Below, piece after piece: positions 1 through 11,820 of a DNA stretch of 64,000 bases. Each line of letters begins with the position of its first letter. The first letter of the stretch is position 1. The translations under genes were made by a program, and so were the position numbers. Source of the stretch: Pegea sp. RAD2-039 (Eukaryota > Chordata > Thaliacea > Salpida > Salpidae); NCBI GenBank assembly GCA_034620365.1, contig JAQGEQ010000179.1, positions 806,001 through 870,000 on the forward strand, in the 5' to 3' direction. Under the pieces are notes generated by a model that was not told where the DNA came from, did not search any database, and saw nothing but the letters and a program-made list of their open reading frames with translations.

Positions 1-149
1 AGTATTTTATAAGAATTGGTTACAATCTTTAGTAATGTCATATGTAAATTCATAAACTTTTTTCGGTTTTTGATTGGCATAAAAACTTGTTTTGATTATG
101 AAGCTAACTTTAACTATTTAGATTAAAAATGATTAAAAATTGTTTTCAG

Positions 150-569
150 AGGTTGTGTTTAAAAGTACGAGGTTCAGGTAAGTTGTGCCCCTACCACGAA
201 AATTACGATCCAGTAAAACCTTTTGATGGTACAAAAACAGACTTACATTTATCACAAAGAAGCTTATCTCCCTGGGTATATTTGTGAGTAGTCATCAATG
301 CAGTAATTAGCATTCCAGATAAAACTACCTTTTTAAACAGATGGGATTATAACCCTCGACGTGTACCAAACGTATTTACTTATGCCTGTTGTGTCTGTAT
401 TCGATGTGTAAACAGGACCTTTGTAAGACATCGGGAGGTTATAGGTAAGCTTGATGAGTTTACACATCAAGTCCGCACAACTCACATGGTTGGAAGACAT
501 ATTGGTGGAAGTGTTATTGACGTGCCTGAGGAAATATCTGAAGGATGTACCTGTTACAAGGTTGGCTAA
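150..569 (+). CDS. IL-17-like cytokine A, last two exons (5' partial)
   Basis: Exons 150-283 and 341-569, stop TAA at 567-569; earlier exons lie before the window. The product would be a secreted cystine-knot cytokine of the IL-17 family. The first visible exon has a Cys-Pro-Tyr-His motif and ends in SLSPWVY. The last exon starts with DYNPRRVP and continues with the cysteine cluster ACCVCIRC, then ends in GCTCYKVG. This order (S-x-SPW, D-x-N-x-R-x-P, cysteine cluster, terminal GCTC) is the IL-17 signature; the family normally has C-x-C-x-x-C where this gene has CCVCxxC. The intron at 284-340 falls after the SPW motif in phase 2, as in genes B, C and D. A short 3' region with AATAAA-type signals follows at about 640-690. 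Family assignment is firm by motif; receptor and function are unknown. Confidence 0.8.
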
Positions 570-639
570 AGCTAAGCTTTCTGAAAAAAGCAATTGGCTG
601 TTGTTGCCAAGTGACATCTGTGTGAATATTTTAACTTTC

Positions 640-1228
640 TGAATAAAACTGTTCTAGTTGTAGATTTCTCTATTCATAAATAAACATGTTTTTACTTTCA
701 AGTTGAAAATTATTTGTTTTTCTTATCTTTAATTCACTTATACATCTCTATATTATTTATATAATTTCATTTATACATCTTTCTTACTATGCGTAAATGG
801 AATAAATTATGTGAATTAAAAAATAATATAATACATTAATAAGAGCTGTGAATATAAACTTATTTCAGTTTTAACTTTTATAACGTTCAAATCAATTTTC
901 AGACTTGAGATATCATTTTAAAAACTTCGCAATACAGTATTTAACAAAATTATAAATACTTTTGTAAATAAATCATTTATAAAACAGTTTGACCAGCTTA
1001 GTAAACATAAAAGAATAAACTTCATTTGAAAAAAAAAACTCTGGTTGCTTAATTCAAGTTCATGTCTTCTAATATAATAGAAATAAGTGATTACAAAACT
1101 ATACTATTTTATTTTACACAATAAATCTTGAGCTTGTAATTACTTTAATAAACTTTTCGAATAGAGCAAACATTCCAAAGGTTTGATTTGTCATAAGATT
1201 GTATATTGATCTGTAAAATCTTGAAAAG
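640..1228 (+). repeat. 3' flank of IL-17-like A, duplicated behind gene B
   Basis: Matches 4705-5085 downstream of gene B, with about 160 bp (roughly 893-1055) missing from the B copy. The shared part includes the presumed 3' UTR and polyadenylation region. It shows that A and B arose by tandem duplication that included downstream sequence. Identity looks like about 90 percent by eye; not computed. Confidence 0.75.
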
Positions 1229-2586
1229 TATTAAAAAAGGCCAGAATTACGCTGTTGCTGAAACTAATACTTTTTTAGATTGCTGGAGAAGAATAAATCT
1301 AAACAATTAAATTTGATAGTAATGTATTCCGTTTATGATAATTTCATGAAACTAGAATTAAACTAGAAGCTATAGAAGAAAATGTTGGTACTTAAATATC
1401 TCTCACTAAAAAAAGTTGATGTCAAATTTATCTTCAGTTTGTTTATTTACCTAATGCTTGGCTGCATATAACAAATCATACAGCCTTCAAAGCAAACACA
1501 GCACATAATGACTGCGAAGATTTAAAACCCAGAATTCTTAAATACCTCAGTTCAACAAAATTATTATATAAAAATCAGAACACAGCAAAATATTAGAAAG
1601 AATGCAAATGAAGAAAATGGCAATCATCAATTGCTTGTCAGATTGATTAGTGCTAATCAAGGGATACTTAACCACAACTAGCAAGAAATTGCTTCAATAA
1701 ATGTGTTCCAAATTGAACCTTTATTGTTTACAGTTTAGGTACAATAAAAAAGTTATTTAACTAACTTGGCTACATTTAATAAGAATTGAAACTTGTACAA
1801 AAGTATTCAAACTGAAATTTTGACCAAAGCTAGATTTGAGAAGTACTTGAACAACTTTATTTACTTCATTATTATTGTTGTTTAAAATGAGAAAATAATA
1901 GCTTTTAAACAATTTATCAAAGAATTTTAATAATGTGAGTTATGCGTATACTAACCCTACTTTAGATTGTTTGCAGAACTGAAGTAGTCATCTACTAATT
2001 AGTTTAAGTAAGATGAATAAATAAACTTAGAAAATGTTTTTATCTATTGTTCTTAGCTATGAAATAAACTATCATTAGCATTTAAGCTAAAACATTTTGA
2101 TTCATTTATTTCTTGATTAAAATGTTAATTCAAGTAAGATTTTCAAATGAAATTAGGTTTATCAAAATTTTTGATAACGCCAATAAGAATTAAACATGAT
2201 TTATGATAATTCGTAGAGAAAGTATTATGGTTAAATTATAAAATGTTTTAATTCCATAATTGAGTAATTCATTGACTAAAGTATAACAATTAAATATCGA
2301 AATGAAAGGCTTTTTCTTTTGCATTTCACTGTGTTTTTCGCAGGCTTTATTATAATTAATAAAGCTATTTGAACTATCTGAATAAATTCAATTTTTGTCT
2401 ATAGATAGTTGTTTTGCATTTTTGAATTAAAATCATTTAAACCAAATATGTAGAATATGTGCTTTGCAATATTTATGTAAAAATTGTTGTTTATAAATAC
2501 AGCTTGTTTCAATATAAAGGTTTACGTTGTTGTCTTCAAATATCAATTTGAAGAATAGAATAAAAGCCCAAGTTCAAAAGAGCAAT
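1229..2586. other. Intergenic, AT-rich, upstream of IL-17-like B
   Basis: No coding signal seen. The last 200 bp (about 2390-2586) resemble the corresponding stretch before exon 1 of genes C and D (about 6110-6288 and 10347-10525), so this part probably holds the shared promoter. The rest is low-complexity AT-rich DNA. Confidence 0.5.
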
Positions 2587-4688
2587 ATGTGCTTGAAACA
2601 GGTTAGCCTTCGTTTTTAATTTCAATATTTGTGAACAATTAGACAAATAAAAAGCATTCTTATATTTTATGTGGCTACTTAAGAAAATGTTGTTATCTAA
2701 GCTTGTTTAAAAATAATTTAGAAAGTAATTGAATTCTGTAGCTTTTAGATATAAAATGTTCATATGTATCTACAAATTTAGTTTATCTGTAGAGTCAATT
2801 TTGATATTTTGAATTGAAACATAGATTTAAGCCATACAACTAACTGTTATTTACAAAGAAAAATTTGTTGTAGAATATTGATTGTTGAACAGCTATATTT
2901 GTCATAAAAATCTGGTAATTTGTGATTCCTGGTAGCGAGTCAAGACTGAAAAAATTTTTAAACAATTTTAAAGATTAAAAAAACTTTTATAACCTCTTTT
3001 AAAATCTTATAAAATAATTGTTTTAAAATGAAGATGTTTTCTAGAAATGTAACTGTTTTGAAGACTGACCAAATTAGATGCTACAGGTAGAAATATAAAA
3101 ATCTTTATAGACTCAACAAAACACTTTGACAAATATATTTTACTTTCATTACCTTATAAGCTTTGAGCCGCAACTTGTTGCTTCTAGTTTTGGTTCTTAA
3201 TCTCTTTTAAATCCAGATCTTCATGATTAAAAATTCAAAAAAGTTATATTTGTCTAAATAAGATGATCTTTAAAAAAAAAGGGTATCAAATTTTGAAATA
3301 CAAGTCAAATGTTGTAGAAATGTGTATCATGAAAATTACACTAGATATTTAGACAAAGTTTTGTATTTCTATCAACACAGCCATTGAACCAAACTTTGTT
3401 TGAATATATTTCTTAAAATAGATTTTTTATAACGCCTTCTTAGTGACTAATTGAAAATCTTAATGTCTTAAGTGTGATTTTAGCTTGTCGACTTAATGAC
3501 TAAAAATAGATTATTGTTAAGATACCAAATGAAAAAAATTGCTGGTCGAATTTTGCTGTGTATTTGATGTCTTCTGTTCAAAATTTTTTAAATATATCTA
3601 AAAATAAGAGATCTTTTATAGGGATCTTAGAAAACATTTCAGATCAGTCAAAGGTCCAATGACTCCTGCTTTAATTTTACCATTTTTATTATTATTAACT
3701 AAAAAAATTTAAGTTTATGAACTTGCCAAAATTAAGTTAAACTAGTTGTTCAAAAGAGTTTACATTAATCAAAATTTATTAATTAATAAATTATTTTTAT
3801 AGATTCTTATTTTAGCTTTTATCCTCCAAATGCTTGTCTTCACAAATGGATGGATTCTTTCACAAGAGTTTGTTTAATTGTTCTACTAATAATGTTCTTT
3901 TTCAAGTTTTTTTTACAATCTAAGCAAACAAGAAACACAAATTTTAAAGAAAGCTATTACTTTAAAACTATGCTTCATGCTTTTGATAATTATATATTCT
4001 TGTAGAAATAATCGCCCCGCACCCAACGGCACTTTTGAGTATATATTTATGAACAACTCTTTGGGAGCTGATTTTGCTGAAGCGGTGAGAAAAGCATTAT
4101 TTTGTTTTCATGTTTTTTACTTATGTTAAAAGATTAAAACATTTTTGTAATAAGCAAAATTATGTTAAAGATATTTTCGTATCTTAACTAGCTTAGAAAA
4201 ACATCGTTTAGTCGGAAGGTTTGTAGTTTTATGCAATTCTGAATATCTAAGTAAGATGAGTTTATTGCAGGATTCTTGTACCTTGATTCAATATACTCAA
4301 GAATTTTGCCCTTATAGTAAAAATTTCAAAGGCTTTGCTAACTCAAACTCATCAAAAATTCAACATATTTCCCTGAGAAGCCACTCACCGTGGGTTTATA
4401 TGTAAGTAATAGTAAAAATATATAAATATCCAAATATCATTTCAACTTATTTGCAGAGTTGATGACTTCCATCATCGTGGACGAAAAGTGTTAAGAATAT
4501 CAGCCTGTTGTGTTTGTGAAAATTGTCTTACAATAGTTAATAACCAAGTTGAAAGGGATTCTACTAGAAAAAGCAAGCCTGTATACAGAAGAGGATGGGA
4601 AGATTTTAAGCTGATCACAAAGTTCGGCAGAATGATTGGATTTGAGAAGCATATAATCGGTTGTACCTGTAAAAGATCCCTAAACTAA
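2587..4688 (+). CDS. IL-17-like cytokine B
   Basis: Model: 2587-2601, 3803-3867, 4006-4084, 4271-4401, 4457-4688; all joins keep phase. Exon 1 encodes only MCLKQ. Exon 2 adds the hydrophobic signal peptide core ILILAFILQMLVF. Exon 3 is variable. Exon 4 carries the EFCPYSKNF motif and ends in HSPWVY. Exon 5 carries ISACCVCENC and ends with IIGCTCKRSLN. This is a secreted IL-17-type cystine-knot cytokine of about 173 residues, within the normal family size. Intron 1 is unusually long for this window (1.2 kb), so exon 1 is the least certain part; it is supported by matching 5-codon exons in C and D. A polyadenylation signal AATAAA lies at about 4742. The gene is one of four tandem paralogues. 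Confidence 0.8.
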
Positions 4689-4704
4689 ATGAAAGATGTT
4701 TTCT

Positions 4705-5085
4705 ATTCAAAACTGTTCTAGTTGTACATTTCTCTATTCATAAATAAACATTTTTTACTTTCAAGTTATTTGTTTTTATCATCTTTAGTTCGTTTATACA
4801 CCATCGAATAGATTATATGAATTATCTGAAGTAATAAAATTACTATATTACATAAATAAGAGCTGTCAATGTAAAATTATTTCAGTTTTATCTTTTATAA
4901 AGTTTTAAGCTTTAGATTCATATCTTCTAATATAATAGAAATAAGTGATTACAAAACTATACTATTGTAGTTTACACAATAAATCTTGAGCTTGTAATTA
5001 CTTCAATAAACTTTTCGAATAGAGCAAACATTCCAAAGGTTTGAAATGTCATAAGATTGTATATTGATCTGTAAAATCTTGAAAA
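4705..5085 (+). repeat. 3' flank of IL-17-like B, copy of the gene A flank
   Basis: Second copy of the block at 640-1228, lacking about 160 bp in the middle. It begins just after the gene B stop codon. Confidence 0.75.
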
Positions 5086-5812
5086 GCTTTTCATAAAAAG
5101 ATGAACTACACAGATAATGATAATTTCTTTAAAAATTATTAAGTATATGAATAATAACTAGCAATAAAATAAAAAAGATATAAAGGTATGAAAATAAGGT
5201 TTTATTTAAAAAATAAATGTCAAAATCATCTAACACATTTAATAAAAACAATAACTTAAAAACCTTATAAGAAATTTTAATTACATATCCTTTTTTGAAC
5301 ATGATTAAGAGTAATTAAATTTCAATCTAATTATATTTTCTTTATTGTCATATTCAGCTCAGATGTGAATTATATCTTGAATGAAGTTAGTTACTCGAGT
5401 TAATTTTATCAGGACAAGTTCCAAGTTTATATTTCGGTTCAAATTAAGCAAGAAGAAATCATCTAAAAAATATTTATAGTTTTACTCTGCAGTGTTTTTC
5501 GAATCTTTCTAATTAATTATGCCAAATTGTAATACATAAGAGACCTTTTCATTTTTCCACTTTCATATTGTTCTGTGCTCACTATAAGAGCTATTTAATG
5601 TTACATCTGTAACAAGGTGTTAAATAAATAAATGAATGAAAATAATAAGATTAAATTTGAATCTACCGAATTCGAATGTTTTGAAAGTAAAATATTACAA
5701 AGCAAACATAATACGTACAAATTATGTCTTGTGTAGGATTCAACAATAATTTTAAAGTACTTTTTTACATTATTCAAAGTTTAATAAATTTACTAAATTT
5801 TTACTTAGCATA
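5086..5812. other. Intergenic between IL-17-like B and C
   Basis: No gene seen. It contains a LINE 3' tail at 5520-5640, listed separately. The remainder is AT-rich and unremarkable. Confidence 0.5.
5520..5640 (+). mobile_element. LINE 3' end (family LINE-B), tail only
   Basis: Resembles the 3' end of the reverse-transcriptase relic at 49205-49375: both share a 'ttgtaata..taagacc..ttttcatt' start, an 'actataagagctat' type centre and an ending of TAAATAAA-type repeats. Only the untranslated tail is present, as expected for 5'-truncated LINE insertion. Confidence 0.6.
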
Positions 5813-6358
5813 ATTGCTGTTTTCTACGTGAAAGTATTGCTGTTGCCTTCTTAAATGAGTACACTACATTAAAAGCAACAAATAAGCAAGTATTTTTGGG
5901 AGCAACTGATATAGTCTTTTGAAAGTATAAGATTGCTTTCATTTGAGTTCTGTTTTCAATAACTTTGATTTTTGCAGATTTTATTTAGTTCTCTTACTAC
6001 TAAAGTAATTTAATAAAATGTCTATATGCAAATTTGTTAATGATAATAAACCTTACAAAGATACAATTGTTTTGTTACAAATATTTATACTATCTCAACA
6101 ACTTTATTTGTAAATAAAATTTTTTTTACATTTTTGAAATAAAATCATTTTAACCAAATTTGTTGAAAATTGTTTTTTGATGTTTATGTTAAATTTTTGT
6201 TTGTCAATACAGTTTGCTTCAATATAAGAGTTTCAGTTGATGTTTTCAAATTTAATTTGAAGATTGAAGCTAATAGAACAAGTTCATTATGTACTTGAAG
6301 AAAGTGAGACTTTATTTCAATTGTTATCATCAGAAATCTTTGTCTAACTTCTTAAACT
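5813..6358 (+). repeat. 546-bp promoter and exon-1 block, copy 1 (gene C)
   Basis: Matches 10050-10595 before gene D over the same length, 546 bp, with a single substitution found by eye (G in AATTTGAAGA here, A in the other copy). It contains the presumed promoter, 5' UTR, exon 1 and the start of intron 1 of gene C. Similarity stops abruptly inside intron 1. Confidence 0.9.
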
Positions 6359-7283
6359 TGACTGCCATTTTTCAAATAGTTATAGTTTTATTTTATAACT
6401 AAAGAATAAAATACTCATATGTTAGATAACTCTGTGATTATTATCAAATAGAATATTAATTCATGGTTTTTTAGATTTTACTATATGCTGTTATCTGTCT
6501 CTTAGTTTCTTTCATGAATTGTTTTTGTGAAGCAACACAACCAACATCAGGGTTTGTTTTGATTTTTAATGTTATTTGCGTCACGAAAAATACTTGTAGC
6601 AAATATTTGTTGCAAATCGTAATTGAAAAATCTGTCTCAGGTTTCCCAATGAGCCAGAGAGAACCTTATACTCTATCGCTCTGGAAACAGTATATGGAGT
6701 TAGATATATAACTGAAGACAAGGTTTGTAAACAAACTATAATCTATATATTATATTAAGAAATTAATGGTAGGTTACTTGTGAGGGAATCCGGAAGTCAG
6801 GAAAGTACTGTCCATATCACCCAAACTTTAAACATGATTACTCTTCAGCTACTATAGATAAGCTTAGCTTTGAAGAGTCGAGTATATCACCATGGGTTAA
6901 ACTGTAAGTGAATTACTAGCTTCTAACTAATGCTTTTACACATTATTTTTGTTAGAATACATTATGACAGTAGCCGCGTTCCTGCAGAGATACCTCATGT
7001 ATGTTGTGTATGTGAAAAATGTGTCGTAAGAAATTCATATGTATATAGGGAGGAGCTTAATAACTACAGATATAGATATGAGCCAGACCTAACTCGTTTA
7101 TCTGTACCTATTTACAAGCAACATATTGCGTGGTCTCAAACATGTACAGGGAAGAATCGTACAACATTTGAATACTTAGCCGTTGGATGTACATGCGTTA
7201 ATGATGAACACTATCTATACTTACAACCCCTTCCTTCAACGTACCCGACTTATAATGAATCCTTATACGCAAGAGACGAATAA
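6289..7283 (+). CDS. IL-17-like cytokine C
   Basis: Model: 6289-6303, 6475-6551, 6641-6722, 6773-6903, 6956-7283; phases agree at every join. Exon 1 encodes MYLKK; exon 2 gives the signal peptide core ILLYAVICLLVSF. Exon 4 has KYCPYHPNF and ends ISPWVKL; exon 5 starts IHYDSSRVP, then HVCCVCEKC, and has LAVGCTC followed by a tail of about 29 residues that the paralogues lack. Conceptual length is about 210 residues. In the IL-17 family the conserved cysteines form the cystine-knot core and the protein acts as a secreted dimer; here that is inferred from motifs only. Exons 4 and 5 match the family best, while exon 3 is poorly conserved between paralogues. The promoter block is nearly identical to that of gene D. 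Confidence 0.82.
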
Positions 7284-7322
7284 CTTTAAAAATCCATCTT
7301 TTACTGTTTTTATTTCTATTAT

Positions 7323-7832
7323 TAAAAATTCTATTTTTCTAAAATTGGATTTTTATTAACACAATCAAGCAATCAGTTGAATTTGATGACTAATTGTCGA
7401 TTTCTCGATAAATAAATCAAAGAATTTGACAAAAACTTTTGTACTTTTATTATATTCAGAATGATTATTGATCTGGTTTAAACAGCCAATTAAATATTCG
7501 ACTTAGAAATTCAAATAAGATATTTGAAAAATGTTTTAAGCAACCAAAAAATAAGACAAACCAAATAGTGATAAATCTATGTTTGTAAATAGTTTAATAC
7601 TAAAAATTTAAACTTTAATATCTTTCAGTTATTTCTTGTTACGAAACTTTTTGTTGGAATATTTTAGAAATTGTTAACTAAATAAAAACATCATTGAAGC
7701 AAGATAGCAAATAACTTTACAAATCTATTAATTCATTAAAGAGCTTTTAGTTGTAAACTGAATATTATGAATTGCCATAAACTTTTAAAGTTTCAGTAGC
7801 TAAACTTGGTACAAAGCTATTATGTTTAAATA
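7323..7832 (+). repeat. 3' flank block, copy 1 (gene C)
   Basis: Matches 11821-12320 behind gene D with scattered substitutions and a gap of about 11 bp in the D copy, roughly 96-97 percent by eye. It starts about 40 bp after the gene C stop codon and ends sharply at the sequence TGTTTAAATA. Confidence 0.88.
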
Positions 7833-7859
7833 GTTAAGTTATAAAAATACCTATTAATT

Positions 7860-10049
7860 AAAAGAGTTTATAATAAAAGCCTTATCAGTGTGGTATAACA
7901 GTAAAGTATTTTGTTGCTAAAGTAAATATGATATTCACCATTCTCGTATAAACCGTTGTCATTCGGTAATAGGCTATATTGTAGGTAGTACGTATCGTCA
8001 ATATATTTATCCTTGTTGTTAGTCGTCTTAGTAATTTGAAGAAAACTCTATATAAAGTCATTATTATTACAATTTGTTCAAATTATTCAAGTTTATTTCT
8101 TGGACGAATTGTTGCTAGTTGTGTTGGCGTTATTGAAGCTTTGTGCTGTTAAAGCTTAGCAACGGTTAAAATAGTTTCTTTTTGCCATACCTATTATGGA
8201 TTGTTCATTCTATTCGAGTAAGTATATTTGGCTTTTTACTGTAACAAAGTTGATTTTATATAAAAAGAGAAAGAAAATCGATACAGTGTTGAAATCAAGT
8301 AAGTTTTCTATAGAACCAAATAGTCCATCGGCATCTAGCAAATCGCGTTACTGGAAGAAAACGTTTACCAATTACATGGAAAAGTGTGGGTCGAATTGAA
8401 CATGCAAGGAAAATTGGCAGCGCTTGTTAACTGCACAACAGAAGATGTTGACCAGTGCTTTGAGAGCTGTAAGACTTAAGTAGAAGCTGCAGAGGCGCTG
8501 GAACCGTTTTATGTAAAGGAACCAAATCAAATTTTTTTGCGGGTTATCTACTAAGAAGCAGAAGCAAAGTCAATCTATGAAAGACCTTCAATCCACTTTG
8601 GTACGTATGGCTGAAGACTGATTCTAAGAATTTTACGGCAGCAGAAAATAGGAATGATATGATCAGAGATTCATCTATAGATGAATTATCTTCATCAGAG
8701 ATAAGGTATAGATTGTTAGAGTGTGAAAATTTGACATAGAAGGAAGATTTTGCCAAGCGGTGACATTTGAGGATGCCTGGCGGAACAACCTATGCTTCGG
8801 TGCTGGTAGATCGGTTGAAGATGCAAAAGAAGCAGTGAATTCAATGAACCTCAAGGAAGAGGACCAAGCTGAACCGACAGTAGCGGCCATAAAAGGAGTT
8901 TATTTAAAATGTAGAAGTAGCAAATCGCATGATTTGAAAGCCGCTGAGCTGGCTCAATCATATGTTACAGGTGTGGGAATAAGGTCACTGTAGTCGAGTC
9001 TGTCATCTTCTGGGAGGGTCTCCCAAAAATAGTCAGGAAGATAAAGAAACGAAAGAGTCGCAGTGACTAGCCAAGGGCGGAAAGTACTGGAATTTACTAA
9101 ATTGTCAGATAAATGTAACCCAAAAATGTTGGACATTTCCATAGAAGGTAGAGTATTCAAGGCGCTTATTGATACCGAGCTCTCAAAGAACTTTGTAAGT
9201 GGAATGGTTGCTCTGAACTTGAAAGTTTAAAAGACTAAAAAATTTAAAAATCCATTTAAAGTGGAACTGGCTCAGTCATCAAATGTCTGTGGGATAAGCA
9301 AATTTTGCAAAATGAACCTCTAACTGTTAAAGAATTCTGTGGGAGACAATAAAATTTACCTTAAATGATTCTAAACTGGTATATGAAGTAGAAGAACTTT
9401 GTTTCCGAGGTTATTGAACATCGAAGATTAAGTTATTTGGCATCGAAGATCAAAAATTCTAAAATCATAAGTTGGAGAATGGAATTAGCAGCTTTTTCGC
9501 ATACTATAAGGTATAAACCAGGAGATAATAGTTTATAACTTTATGTACTATCGAGGTCTTACTGTGGATCTATATCGACGACAAAATTGGGTATTAAGAT
9601 GTTTCACCGAGCTTTGAGTTGCCCGAGTATCTCTAGAATGTGGCATCATGTGTGGTCAAAAAACCTTCCATACTTACTGTCTAATATAAGAGCATATACA
9701 AGGTGGTGACCAGGTAGAGAGTTATAATGGAATAGTTTAGAGGGTAGTAAGGTGTGCATTGAAGTCCAGAGATCTACCAGCCAAAGATTGGGAAAACATG
9801 CTACCACAGGCGTTAATTACTGTCTGGTCTTTGTTGTGTACATCAACAAAAAAAACTCTTCACTCAAGATTCTTTAGCTTTAATGGAAAAATAACCCAGC
9901 GACGCAACTTACCAGACTGGCATTGCAAGTCAGAACTGACACTCTTGTGAAACTTTGTAAGCTGAAGCAAATAGGATAATAATGTAAGAAGATTGAACTG
10001 CTGGATGCTAACGCAATGTATGCGTTATCCCGATGGCAGGTAACCCAAC
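7860..10049 (+). mobile_element. Decayed Ty3/gypsy-like LTR retrotransposon
   Basis: Pseudogene-like remnant between IL-17-like C and D. In order: a 5' region with a TATA-type sequence near 8046; a gag-like reading frame with stops and frameshifts (about 8195-9000); an aspartic-protease-like stretch near 9150-9240 in which the expected Asp-Thr-Gly is Asp-Thr-Glu; then, after loss of most of the reverse transcriptase, an RNase H-like stretch (about 9430-9540, KPGDN) and an integrase-like region (about 9590-9960) with the zinc-binding segment and the LPDW motif near its end. Two other pieces of the same family lie at 19490-20465 (+) and 45570-46065 (-). It is not functional as it stands. Clade within Ty3/gypsy is uncertain, and LTR boundaries could not be defined. 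Confidence 0.8.
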
Positions 10050-10595
10050 ATTGCTGTTTTCTACGTGAAAGTATTGCTGTTGCCTTCTTAAATGAGTACA
10101 CTACATTAAAAGCAACAAATAAGCAAGTATTTTTGGGAGCAACTGATATAGTCTTTTGAAAGTATAAGATTGCTTTCATTTGAGTTCTGTTTTCAATAAC
10201 TTTGATTTTTGCAGATTTTATTTAGTTCTCTTACTACTAAAGTAATTTAATAAAATGTCTATATGCAAATTTGTTAATGATAATAAACCTTACAAAGATA
10301 CAATTGTTTTGTTACAAATATTTATACTATCTCAACAACTTTATTTGTAAATAAAATTTTTTTTACATTTTTGAAATAAAATCATTTTAACCAAATTTGT
10401 TGAAAATTGTTTTTTGATGTTTATGTTAAATTTTTGTTTGTCAATACAGTTTGCTTCAATATAAGAGTTTCAGTTGATGTTTTCAAATTTAATTTAAAGA
10501 TTGAAGCTAATAGAACAAGTTCATTATGTACTTGAAGAAAGTGAGACTTTATTTCAATTGTTATCATCAGAAATCTTTGTCTAACTTCTTAAACT
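10050..10595 (+). repeat. 546-bp promoter and exon-1 block, copy 2 (gene D)
   Basis: Near-perfect copy of 5813-6358. It starts exactly where the gypsy-like remnant ends and stops in intron 1 of gene D. Confidence 0.9.
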
Positions 10596-11749
10596 ATGTA
10601 CCATTCTAAAAGCTGATCAAAATCGTTTGTACAAATATTTTGTTAGAATTTTTATACTTCACCAACATAGAAAAAATCAAAACTTTACACAACTCTGTGG
10701 TTATTTTAAATGTTTTTTTTTTCAGATTTTGGTTTTCACTGTAATCTGTCAATTGGTTGCTTTTATGCGTTGTAAAGTGTTGAGTGGCGAGCCGATTCCT
10801 GAAGAGAGGTTTACTTATTTGTTCATTATTATACACACTAACTAATATGACTCTTAGATAAGTTTTTCAAAATAAATTATTAAATGTGTATTTGTTTTAT
10901 TTTACTACTTAAACTCTAATTTTATTCGAAGATTTATAAGAACTCAAATTTGTTATATTAAGCTTGTGTAAGCTAGTTGAAAACACTGAATAATAAAATT
11001 TATTTTCAGTTATGGTTCCAACTATACCGCTGTAAGCAAGCTTAAAAAGAATATTCATATTCTTCATATTACTGAACAAGAAGTGAGTAAATACTTTTGT
11101 TAATTTGAGTTTATATTAGAAATTGTTTCAATAATTGCTTTTTAGACTGATCTTATGGTAAGTTAAACTTATTGAATATATTTTTAAACAGATTTTGTGT
11201 GAAATATGGGTAGTCTATCAAGAAAATAAAAAAATAATTTTCTAAAGTTCTTTGTGAATATATAAAATTTTTGATAAACACGTTATAATTTAAAACATTT
11301 TTATAAGCTACTTGAGATAAAACTGAAAGCATTTTTGCTCAGAAATTATGCAATCGTATCCTTCATTCTGGCATGTATTGTCCATATCACAAAAACTACA
11401 ATGCTACTTTATCGGTAAATGGAGTGGTTAATTTTCAAGCAATAGACAGCTCATCACCAGGACACGACTTGTAATTAAAGTATAATAATGAAAACTAACC
11501 AAAACTTGACCATTTTGTTCATTTAGAAAAGATTACGATAGTAGTCGGACCCCATTTATGGTTCATTCCGTATGCTGTGTCTGTAAATATTGTCTTATAA
11601 GAGATGGTAACATTTACGTTAAAGACCGTCAGAGCAAGGTGTATCCTCTTCGTAGAAAGGAGTTGGTAAAAATTCAATCACCAGATGGTACAAATAAAAC
11701 TTCGATTATTGAAACAACAGCTGGCTGCACTTGTGCTACCATTTTATGA
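10526..11749 (+). CDS. IL-17-like cytokine D
   Basis: Model: 10526-10540, 10726-10808, 11010-11082, a 12-nt microexon 11146-11157, 11343-11470, 11527-11749. Exon 1 encodes MYLKK, identical to gene C; exon 2 gives the signal peptide core ILVFTVICQLVAF. The fifth exon has MYCPYHKNY and ends SSPGHDL, where W of the SPW motif is replaced; the last has KDYDSSRTP, SVCCVCKYC and the terminal TAGCTCATIL. Conceptual length is about 177 residues. The microexon (TDLM) is phase 0 on both sides, so it may be skipped or may be a false exon. The loss of the SPW tryptophan is a difference from the other three copies. It converges on the class II receptor-like gene on the - strand. Confidence 0.8.
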
Positions 11750-11820
11750 TTTGATAACAGTAGAATATAAAACTGTTTAATTTCTACTTTAAAAACTTAC
11801 TTCAGTTTTATTATATCGAA

